Both the position numbers and the translations under genes were made by a program. Of a stretch of 64,000 bases of DNA, positions 19,569 through 26,422 are shown in pieces. Numbering within the stretch: position 1 is the first letter of the stretch; each line of letters starts with the position of its first letter. A model generated the notes under the pieces. It worked only from the letters and a program-made list of their open reading frames with translations. It had not been told where the DNA came from and searched no databases. Source of the stretch: Legionellaceae bacterium (GTDB taxonomy: Bacteria > Pseudomonadota > Gammaproteobacteria > Legionellales > Legionellaceae); the NCBI GenBank assembly GCA_029212505.1, contig JARGOS010000004.1:89109-153108 (forward strand), in the 5' to 3' direction.

Positions 19569-20681
19569 ATGCCACATTTATATCGTGCTGCACGGTTGGA
19601 GGCTCTAAAAAAAGCTTATCATGCATTACTTACAAGTCGTGATTTAGAGCTTTTGGACAGGGGTTTTAAGGGTAATATAGATGAACTCGCGGCAAACTTT
19701 AAGTTTGTGGAGGATAATCTTTATGGCTCTGAGGCGTCACAAGAGTTGGATTCGATAGCTGATGCTTTATTATTTAACATAAAGCTTTCACAATCTAAAA
19801 TCCCATTCCTGCAGGGCGCTCTTCGTGCTCAAATCACAGGCAGTATTTTTACTCCTTTTTGGAACGCCGCAGCTAGTTTTTTCACACAGACTTATTTTGT
19901 AAAAGATACATCTTTGAACACAAGAAAGCAGTCGTTTTTAAAACTTTTGGCTATTTTGCCAATACTTAATGATATTTATCATGTAGATCGGGATGGGCGT
20001 GCAAAGCTTAAGCAAAATATTGTTTCTAACTTTATTTTAACGTTAATAAATCCCGTAAAAATGCTTAATTCATTGTTAACCTTTGTCGAGCATTTAGCGA
20101 ATCGGGTATTAGAAGTGGGTTTAACCCCAAGATCTAAAACCCTCATTCCCCAAGCTTTTTTGAAAGGCGTGGTTGGAGCAGCGGCTACTATTATAAGAAT
20201 TCCTCTTACGATCCTTCAGCCTTTTAGTGATATTTTACCCGTGGTTGTGAATAATCTTGTGATTCAGCCTGTGAAATATGTAAAAAATAAAGCATTTCCG
20301 CCCACAAGGCATGAGATTAATCTAGACGATAAGACGACCCTGGGGGAGCACCTAGGTCTACCCCGTATCGATCCTCGTCGTTTAGGGCCGGAGACATCGT
20401 TTAAATTGGATCTACCTGTAAGCCTAAGCCGAGCGAACTCGGGGGTTATTGATCCACGCGTAAGCCAAAGCCGAGGGCTCGAGCTTGATAGCGATAGTGA
20501 TAGTGATGATGATGCTGAAGATACATGGTTTAAGCAATCAACGCCTAAGAGTCCGATCGTTATTGATTCACGCGTAAGCCGAGGCCGAGGGCATGGATTA
20601 TTTGATAATGTGAGCGAACATAGCGATGAAGAAGAAAAATTCTCTCATGATGAGAAAAATCCCCGAGGGCCTGGCAATTGA
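19569..20681 (+). CDS. Effector-like protein with acidic repeat tail
   Basis: A 370-residue protein with no recognised family. Residues 1-240 are helical with two amphipathic or hydrophobic stretches (about 80-110 and 195-235, including AFLKGVVGAAATIIRIPLTI) that may bind membranes. The tail from about 275 is disordered and carries a repeated unit of the form IDPRVSQSRGLEL and IDSRVSRGRGHGL, separated by the acidic run DSDSDSDDDAED. I chose the ATG at 19569 because GGGAG lies about seven bases upstream; an in-frame TTG at 19551 is less likely. It is monocistronic, with its own promoter and terminator. An effector role is inferred from its architecture only. Confidence 0.65.
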   Translation: MPHLYRAARLEALKKAYHALLTSRDLELLDRGFKGNIDELAANFKFVEDNLYGSEASQELDSIADALLFNIKLSQSKIPFLQGALRAQITGSIFTPFWNAAASFFTQTYFVKDTSLNTRKQSFLKLLAILPILNDIYHVDRDGRAKLKQNIVSNFILTLINPVKMLNSLLTFVEHLANRVLEVGLTPRSKTLIPQAFLKGVVGAAATIIRIPLTILQPFSDILPVVVNNLVIQPVKYVKNKAFPPTRHEINLDDKTTLGEHLGLPRIDPRRLGPETSFKLDLPVSLSRANSGVIDPRVSQSRGLELDSDSDSDDDAEDTWFKQSTPKSPIVIDSRVSRGRGHGLFDNVSEHSDEEEKFSHDEKNPRGPGN

Positions 20682-20711
20682 GGAAGCTCGGGAGACTATT
20701 GATTAATTTAG

Positions 20712-20736
20712 TGCAAGCATGGAGGCTTGCAATTTT
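20712..20736 (+). terminator. Rho-independent terminator
   Basis: TGCAAGC (20712-20718) pairs with GCTTGCA (20725-20731) around a 6-nt loop, followed by ATTTT. It lies 31 nt downstream of the stop of the 370-aa effector-like gene. Confidence 0.7.
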
Positions 20737-20833
20737 CCCGTTGTTTTACTATCTCGTCTTGTTTTAAGCTATAGTTAAATGGAACGTGATAAATAATAAG
20801 AACATTAGTCTGATAACTTACAGGAGGTTTTTC

Positions 20834-21166
20834 ATGCGAATTATCACAAGCTGCATCGCGGGAAGCGTGATGCTATGTGCGAGTCTTTCACCGGTTTATG
20901 CTAAAGCCGCGATGGGTGCGTCGGAACAAATTCAACAGTTGAATAAGCAACTTCAGTCACAAATGAAAACCATGCAAGAAACCCAGCAGAAACAAATGCA
21001 AATGCTCAATAAACAACATCAACAGCAGATGAAAGACATGCAAAGTGGCTTTCAGGCTCAAATGCAAGAAATGAACAAAGGCCTGAACAAGCGCATGGAG
21101 CTCATGCAAAAGCAACTGCAAGAGCAAATCAAGCAAGTGTATAAAACAACGCAAAAAATTCAATAA
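20834..21166 (+). CDS. Exported Gln/Met-rich coiled-coil protein
   Basis: A 110-residue protein with a signal peptide (about 1-25, ending near VYAKA) followed by an almost uninterrupted helix of Gln, Met, Lys and Leu (LNKQLQSQMKTMQETQQKQM and similar units, about 85 residues). Such helices form long coiled coils. The start is fixed by a near-perfect ribosome site, AGGAGGT, six bases before the ATG at 20834. It is convergent with the small Cys/His-rich gene at 21302. The heptad-like repetition makes homology-based naming unsafe. Periplasmic location is likely, function unknown. Confidence 0.78.
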   Translation: MRIITSCIAGSVMLCASLSPVYAKAAMGASEQIQQLNKQLQSQMKTMQETQQKQMQMLNKQHQQQMKDMQSGFQAQMQEMNKGLNKRMELMQKQLQEQIKQVYKTTQKIQ

Positions 21167-21197
21167 AAATCAAATCAAATTAAATTTAAGTTATTTT

Positions 21198-21310
21198 GTA
21201 ACTGCTCGTACTTTGCCTACGCCCTGCGGCTTGACCGCAGGGTCCATGAACTTGCTGGATGCCGCGGACAAGCCGCGGCACGTAGGATACGAGTAGTTAC
21301 GTTATTTTTT
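21198..21310. repeat. Nested palindromic intergenic element
   Basis: The outer arms GTAACTGCTCGTA (21198-21210) and TACGAGTAGTTAC (21288-21300) match with one mismatch. Inside them are the pair CCTACG/CGTAGG (21216-21221 and 21281-21286) and two internal GC-rich hairpins, CCCTGCGG...CCGCAGGG (21222-21242) and TGCCGCGG...CCGCGGCA (21260-21280). The transcript would fold as a three-way junction. It fills the gap between two convergent genes and ends in ATTTTTT on the plus strand, so it may also act as a terminator. It is far richer in G+C than its surroundings, and its architecture resembles dispersed palindromic repeats of intracellular gammaproteobacteria and Rickettsia. Confidence 0.8.
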
Positions 21311-21505
21311 GTTCGCGTGTTTTTCTTGATGGGCTTTACACGTTTTATTGTGTTTTTTTGCACAATCGCAGTGTTTGCAACCATGATTATGATGCGGGCA
21401 CGAGGCTTTGGTCTCAGGTTTTGATTCGGCGTAACTTGTGGGTACAACCAATGCAAACGACAAGCTTGCTACGAGCGTTGCTACGGTCAAAAATGTTCTT
21501 TTCAT
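21302..21505 (-). CDS. Small exported Cys/His-rich protein
   Basis: A 67-residue protein. The signal peptide (residues 1-26, MKRTFLTVATLVASLSFALV, cleavage near SYAES) is followed by a 40-residue mature part with five Cys and seven His (CPHHNHGCKHCDCAKKH, then CKAHQEKH). This composition suggests metal binding in the periplasm, but no named metal site is recognised. The ATG at 21505 has AGGAG seven bases upstream, which decides the start. It is convergent with the Gln/Met-rich gene across the palindromic element. Confidence 0.72.
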   Translation of the reverse strand: MKRTFLTVATLVASLSFALVVPTSYAESKPETKASCPHHNHGCKHCDCAKKHNKTCKAHQEKHANKK

Positions 21506-21618
21506 ATACAATCTCCTGATTTATTTTTTGGTTTATTTTTATATTAGCAGATTTGACGCTATAATCTACGCGTATTATCAGTACGCACAGGACAGGTGCC
21601 GAGCGTAGGAGCGCATGC

Positions 21619-22356
21619 ATGCCAAAATATAAGCTAGATTCCGAAGGTCATTATTTATTTTTTCCTGGCTACACCGTGATTTGCAAGCTGAATTTAGACG
21701 AAGGCTTCGATGTTTGGAGTAATATTTATAATACGCTCGTTCAAGATAAAAACGTGACGGATTATTACGCGATTTTACCGTTATCCAGCTGGCATGTTAC
21801 GGCCATTAATTTATTTACCAAAGATGAGGTGGAGGAGCGTCACCTGCCATGGAATGACTATGTTGCAGCCAAGCAACGTTTTTTTAGTGAGTTGAGTCAC
21901 CTACTCCAACAAAACCCTATTTCACCCACACTGATTTATGCTGATTTATACACAAAAGGTGCGCTTCAAATCGATGTTAGGCTTGATTTACGCAGCCGTA
22001 ATCAAATCGAAGCGTTAGCCAAGCAATATCATTACGAGCACCAGATTCCAAGCCACTTTCATGTGACGCTGGGATATCAGTATAAGGCATTAAAGCCTAG
22101 GTGTTTCACAGAACTTAACGCGAGCCTAGCACCACGTATTCGAGATGATGTGGTTCATGCAGCCCAAGAATCACGGCAATTAAAACCGGCTCAATTATGT
22201 TATTTTGAAAACATGCTGGCCTATACACCGTTTGAGCCTCACTCGTGCTTGAATGTGAGCTCGGGTTTAATTTCGATGTTTTCTCGACAGGCGCATGTTA
22301 CTCAACATGATACTCAAACAGATGCTCGTGATGATGAGTTACCCAAATTAACTTAA
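21619..22356 (+). CDS. 2H phosphoesterase-like protein (DUF1868 type)
   Basis: A 245-residue protein with the two His-x-Thr motifs that define the 2H phosphoesterase superfamily, His59-Val-Thr61 in SSWHVTAIN and His148-Val-Thr150 in SHFHVTLGYQYK. The spacing and the N-terminal FPGYTVICKL resemble DUF1868 proteins. Superfamily members hydrolyse 2',3'-cyclic phosphates or ligate RNA ends, and the substrate here is unknown. It is a soluble cytosolic protein with a poorly conserved C-terminal 50 residues. It lies upstream of the yciO-trpS-rluB run, 64 nt away. Confidence 0.75.
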   Translation: MPKYKLDSEGHYLFFPGYTVICKLNLDEGFDVWSNIYNTLVQDKNVTDYYAILPLSSWHVTAINLFTKDEVEERHLPWNDYVAAKQRFFSELSHLLQQNPISPTLIYADLYTKGALQIDVRLDLRSRNQIEALAKQYHYEHQIPSHFHVTLGYQYKALKPRCFTELNASLAPRIRDDVVHAAQESRQLKPAQLCYFENMLAYTPFEPHSCLNVSSGLISMFSRQAHVTQHDTQTDARDDELPKLT

Positions 22357-22377
22357 AATACAAACTGTACCTAGAGT

Positions 22378-22392
22378 CAGGTATACTACCTG
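22378..22392. promoter_or_regulatory. Short palindrome over a -10-like box
   Basis: CAGGTA-TAC-TACCTG is a perfect 6-bp inverted repeat with a 3-bp centre. Its centre contains TATACT, a good -10 hexamer, 28 nt before the yciO-like start at 22421. It could be an operator, but no matching regulator is known from this window. Confidence 0.3.
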
Positions 22393-22420
22393 CTTAATAA
22401 AGCAAGAGGATCTGCTAAAC

Positions 22421-23041
22421 ATGAGTCAATTTTTTGCGATTCATCCTGATAATCCCCAGTCACGCTTACTCCGAGAGGCTGCAAATGTTCTTTCGAAAGG
22501 CGGTTTGATTGTGTATCCGACGGATTCGGGTTATGCCCTGGGGTGTATTTTAGGCAATAAATCGGGATTAGAGCGTATACGAAAGCTTCGTGAGCTGAAC
22601 AAAGATCACAACATGACGTTGGTGTGTCGAGATTTATCTGAGCTTGGCACGTATGCGCAGGTCAGTCGTCCTATCTTTAGGTTGCTGAAAGCGTTTACGC
22701 CTGGGCCTTACACGTTTATTTTGAATTCAACGCGTGAAGTGCCGCGTTTAATGCTGCATCCTAAACGTAAAACCTTAGGTTTGCGTGTGCCAGAGCATGT
22801 GATTGCTTTGGCTTTATTGGAGTGTTTAGATGCGCCGCTGGTGAGTAGTTCGTTGATTTTGCCGGGTTCTGATACACCGCTGAGTGAGCCCGAAGCGATT
22901 CGTGATGTACTGGGTCATCAAACAGATTTAATTATTGATGGTGGCTATTGTGGTGCTGAACCCACGACGGTGGTTGATTTAACAGGAGATTATCCTGTGA
23001 TTATACGAGAAGGACAAGGCGATCCAACGCCTTTTCAATAA
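22421..23041 (+). CDS. YciO-like Sua5/YrdC-family protein
   Basis: A 206-residue Sua5-YciO-YrdC domain protein. The family pattern is visible as GLIVYPTDSGYALG near the start, RIRKLRELNKDHNMTLVC with its KxR-type ATP-binding residues, GPYTFILNSTREVPR, and GLRVPEHVIALALL. YrdC/Sua5 members make threonylcarbamoyl-AMP for tRNA t6A. Proteins of this length with these features and no SUA5 C-terminal domain match YciO, whose role is less clear. It is the first gene of a run with trpS, rluB, rlmD and relA. Confidence 0.86.
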   Translation: MSQFFAIHPDNPQSRLLREAANVLSKGGLIVYPTDSGYALGCILGNKSGLERIRKLRELNKDHNMTLVCRDLSELGTYAQVSRPIFRLLKAFTPGPYTFILNSTREVPRLMLHPKRKTLGLRVPEHVIALALLECLDAPLVSSSLILPGSDTPLSEPEAIRDVLGHQTDLIIDGGYCGAEPTTVVDLTGDYPVIIREGQGDPTPFQ

Positions 23042-23062
23042 GAGCAAGCAATGAGGAAATAG

Positions 23063-24277
23063 ATGTCTGTATTACTGGGTAATAATAAGCGTGTGGTATC
23101 GGGTATGCGTGCCACAGGGCATTTGCACTTGGGTCATTATCACGGTGTTCTCAATAATTGGGTGCAGTTGCAGCACCAGTATGATTGTTATTTTTTTGTG
23201 GCCGATTGGCATGGTTTAACCACGCACTATGAAGAACCGGGCGCGATTAAACAGCATGTGTGGAACTTACTGATTGATTGGTTAGCCTGTGGTGTGAATC
23301 CTAGTCTTTCACGTGTGTTTATTCAGTCATGGGTGCCTGAGCATGCCGAGTTATATTTATTACTATCGATGATTTCGCCGCTGGGCTGGTTAGAGCGTGT
23401 GCCTACGTATAAAGATCAACAAGAAAAACTGCACGAAAAAGAGTTGTCGACTCACGGGTTCTTAGGTTACCCGGTATTACAAAGCGCGGATGTGCTGATT
23501 TACAAAGGTGATTTAGTGCCTGTAGGTGAAGATCAGGTTGCACATATTGAATTAACGCGTGAACTTGCACGACGGTTTAATTATTTGTATGGACGAGGAT
23601 CTAATTTTGAGGCTTTGGCGTCACAGTCGATTCAGAAAATGGGTAAGAAAAACGCCAAGCTTTATAAAAAGCTTTTAACCTCGTTTCAACAAGACGGATG
23701 TCATGATGCATTAAACACCGCGCGTGCCTTAATCGAAGATCAAGGCAATTTAGCTTTAGGTGATAAAGAACGTTTGCTAGGCTATTTAGAGGGGATTGGT
23801 AAGTTAATATTATCTGAGCCACAGGCTTTATTAACACAACATGCTAAAATTCCGGGACTTGATGGTCAAAAAATGTCAAAATCCTACGGCAATACGATCA
23901 GTTTGCGTGAAGAGCCTGCGGTGGTTGAGAAAAAGGTTTTGACCATGCCGACCGATCCGGCTCGCGTGAGACGTACCGATCCAGGTAATCCTGAACTGTG
24001 CCCTGTGTGGAAATTCCATCAAATTTATTCTGATGATACGGTTAAAGATTGGGTGCAAACGGGGTGTCGTTCGGCAGGTATTGGTTGTATTGAATGCAAA
24101 CGTCCTGTGATTGATGCAATTAATCAAGAGCTTAAGCCGATACAAGATAATATACGCGATTATGAAGCGGACATGGGCTCGGTGAAGCGCATTGCCGCAG
24201 AAGGCAGTGAACGTGCACGTGCTGATGCACAAAAAACACTTTGCGATGTACGCGAAGCTATGGGGTTGGATTATTAA
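23063..24277 (+). CDS. trpS: Tryptophanyl-tRNA synthetase
   Basis: A 404-residue class Ic synthetase. The HIGH-type motif is GHLHLGHYHG and the KMSKS motif is GQKMSKSYGNT. It is about 70 residues longer than E. coli TrpS. The extra material (around residues 175-255, containing KMGKKNAKLYKKLL) lies between the Trp-binding region and KMSKS. The C-terminal CIECKRPVIDAIN is the normal anticodon-domain signature. The last base of its stop codon is the first base of the rluB start (TAATG), so the two are translationally coupled. Confidence 0.94.
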   Translation: MSVLLGNNKRVVSGMRATGHLHLGHYHGVLNNWVQLQHQYDCYFFVADWHGLTTHYEEPGAIKQHVWNLLIDWLACGVNPSLSRVFIQSWVPEHAELYLLLSMISPLGWLERVPTYKDQQEKLHEKELSTHGFLGYPVLQSADVLIYKGDLVPVGEDQVAHIELTRELARRFNYLYGRGSNFEALASQSIQKMGKKNAKLYKKLLTSFQQDGCHDALNTARALIEDQGNLALGDKERLLGYLEGIGKLILSEPQALLTQHAKIPGLDGQKMSKSYGNTISLREEPAVVEKKVLTMPTDPARVRRTDPGNPELCPVWKFHQIYSDDTVKDWVQTGCRSAGIGCIECKRPVIDAINQELKPIQDNIRDYEADMGSVKRIAAEGSERARADAQKTLCDVREAMGLDY

Positions 24278-25053
24278 TGAGTGGTGAACGGTTACAAAAA
24301 GTACTCAGTCAGGCAGGACTTGGGTCGCGACGGGAAATGGAAGTATGGATTAAAAACGGTGTGATACAACTCAACGGAAAACAAGCGCAGCTTGGCGATG
24401 TTGTGGCGCCTCACGATAAAATTAAAGTCAAAGGCAAGTTAATTAAAAACCCTTTGAATCTGCCGTTAAGAACGCGGATCTTAATTTATCATAAGCCTGT
24501 GGGTGAAATTAGCAGTCGAGATGATCCAAAGCACAAAAAAACGGTGTTTGATAATTTACCGATGCTTAAACGTGGACGCTGGATTCAAGTAGGACGTTTG
24601 GATATTAATACGTCGGGGTTATTGATTTTTACCAATGATGGCACGTTGGCGAATGAGTTGATGCACCCACGTTATGCGATTGAACGAGAATATGCGGTAC
24701 GTGTGCATGGCCGAGTTAAACCTGAAATGGAAGTAGCACTTAAAAACGGGGTTCAGTTAGACGATGGTATGGCGTCGTTTAAAAGCCTGGTTTTTCAGGG
24801 CGGTGAAGCCGCCAATACTTGGTATAACGTGGTGTTGACTGAAGGACGCAATCGCGAAGTTCGACGGTTGTGGGAGTCACAAGGGCTTGAAGTGAGTCGC
24901 TTGACGCGTATTCGCTACGGTTCACTTACGATGCCACGCTTTTTAGGCCGAGGTAAGCATATGGAGTTATCTTCGGATGAGGTTCGCACGTTTGTACGTT
25001 CTTTGTCGACCGATCCAAATGCGGTGGTGTTTGATAAGCAAGATAAAAAATAA
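24277..25053 (+). CDS. rluB: 23S rRNA pseudouridine synthase RluB
   Basis: A 258-residue RsuA-family enzyme. An N-terminal S4 RNA-binding domain (ERLQKVLSQAGLGSRREMEV) is followed by the catalytic domain with GRLDINTSGLLIFTNDG (Asp nucleophile) and GRNREVRRLWESQG. RluB modifies U2605 of 23S rRNA in E. coli. The start at 24277 (MSGERLQ) overlaps the trpS stop by one base; the frame extends further upstream inside trpS, but that is not used. The basic tail is unremarkable. Confidence 0.93.
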   Translation: MSGERLQKVLSQAGLGSRREMEVWIKNGVIQLNGKQAQLGDVVAPHDKIKVKGKLIKNPLNLPLRTRILIYHKPVGEISSRDDPKHKKTVFDNLPMLKRGRWIQVGRLDINTSGLLIFTNDGTLANELMHPRYAIEREYAVRVHGRVKPEMEVALKNGVQLDDGMASFKSLVFQGGEAANTWYNVVLTEGRNREVRRLWESQGLEVSRLTRIRYGSLTMPRFLGRGKHMELSSDEVRTFVRSLSTDPNAVVFDKQDKK

Positions 25054-25078
25054 AGGGTTAGGATAGGTGTAAATATTT

Positions 25079-26413
25079 ATGAGTTCTCGACGTAAGCCTC
25101 GTGTTTCAAAAGTCCCCGTGACAGCACGCGTAGAAAAATTAAGCCATGATGGGCGTGGACTAGCACGCATCGATGGTAAAGCCACGTTTATTGATGGTGC
25201 ACTGGCTGGTGAGCTGGTGACGTTTGAGCCGTTACGTAAAAAACGTGATTTTGATGAAGGGCGCGTGCTGTCGGTTGAAGAGCCTTCGCCTGATCGCGTC
25301 GAGCCTCAATGTCCTCATCATGGTGTATGTGGTGGATGTTCGTTACAGCATCTAAATCCAGCCATTCAACTTCATGAAAAAGAAACCTTAGTTTTAGATC
25401 TGCTCATGCGTATTGGCCATCTTGAGCCTCAATATGTTGCACCGGCATTATCGGGAGCCAGTATTTGGCATTACCGTAGCCGCGCGCGGCTCAGCGTGAG
25501 TTATGTTGCAAAAAAAGGCCGTGTTCTGATTGGTTTTCGTGAAAAACATCAGGGGCGCTATGTGGCTGATATTCACCAGTGCTCTATTCTACATGAAAAA
25601 GTTGGAACATCGTTGGATGCTTTAAGCGAACTTTTGGGGTCGATGGACAATCCTGATAGCTTTCCACAAATCGACGTGGCGGCTGGTGATGATCGTGTTG
25701 CGCTCGTGTTTAGGCACCTGGCTGATTTAAGCGAGGCCGACAAAGCGAAGTTTCGAACGTTTTCTGATACGACGGGTTTTCGCATTTATTTTCAACCTGG
25801 GGGTGTCGATAGCGTCAGCTTATTTTATCCTGAAGGGGATGATATGCTGAATTATGCGCTGCCCGAGCAAAAAATTAAATTTTCGTTTTATCCTACCGAT
25901 TTTACGCAAGTGAACCCTGATCTTAATCGAAAAATGGTCACGCAAGCGCTTGATTGGTTGGAAATATCGCCTGATGATGTGATATTAGATTTATTTTGTG
26001 GCTTAGGTAATTTCTCTTTGCCGCTCGCAACACGTTGTGCCCGTGTTATGGGGGTGGAAGGTAGTGATACCATGGTGGAGCGTGCAAGCGCGAATGCTTT
26101 AAAAAATAACCTTACTAATACACAGTTTTCATGTGCTAATTTGGACGATGAAGAAGCGTTGTTACCGTTAAAACAACATGGCTGTAACAAGCTTTTAATT
26201 GATCCGCCACGTACCGGTGCATTTGCTATTGTTAAAAAAATTCAGCATATTAACCCAGAAAGTATACTTTATGTTTCATGTAATCCAGCAACGTTTGCAC
26301 GCGACGCTGCAGTGCTTCATGAACAAGGTTATCGCCTAGAAAAATTAGGCGTGATGGATATGTTTCCTCATACAACGCACGTCGAAGTGATGGGGTTATT
26401 TAAACGGATGTAG
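25079..26413 (+). CDS. rlmD: 23S rRNA (uracil-1939-C5)-methyltransferase
   Basis: A 444-residue RumA/RlmD-type SAM enzyme. It has an N-terminal TRAM domain (VTARVEKLSHDGRGLARIDG) and an iron-sulfur Cys cluster CPHHGVCGGCSLQHL with a fourth Cys near DIHQCSIL. The SAM loop is LDLFCGLGNFSLPLA, and LLIDPPRTGA is followed by the catalytic Cys in LYVSCNPATFARD. It lies 25 nt after rluB and 9 nt before relA. The rlmD-relA adjacency is conserved in gammaproteobacteria. Confidence 0.96.
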   Translation: MSSRRKPRVSKVPVTARVEKLSHDGRGLARIDGKATFIDGALAGELVTFEPLRKKRDFDEGRVLSVEEPSPDRVEPQCPHHGVCGGCSLQHLNPAIQLHEKETLVLDLLMRIGHLEPQYVAPALSGASIWHYRSRARLSVSYVAKKGRVLIGFREKHQGRYVADIHQCSILHEKVGTSLDALSELLGSMDNPDSFPQIDVAAGDDRVALVFRHLADLSEADKAKFRTFSDTTGFRIYFQPGGVDSVSLFYPEGDDMLNYALPEQKIKFSFYPTDFTQVNPDLNRKMVTQALDWLEISPDDVILDLFCGLGNFSLPLATRCARVMGVEGSDTMVERASANALKNNLTNTQFSCANLDDEEALLPLKQHGCNKLLIDPPRTGAFAIVKKIQHINPESILYVSCNPATFARDAAVLHEQGYRLEKLGVMDMFPHTTHVEVMGLFKRM

Positions 26414-26422
26414 GGAACCCGC

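Noticed and set aside
21217..21456. Open frame on the minus strand through the palindromic element
   Set aside because: It crosses the repeat and overlaps the better-supported Cys/His-rich gene; no ribosome site and no sensible protein.
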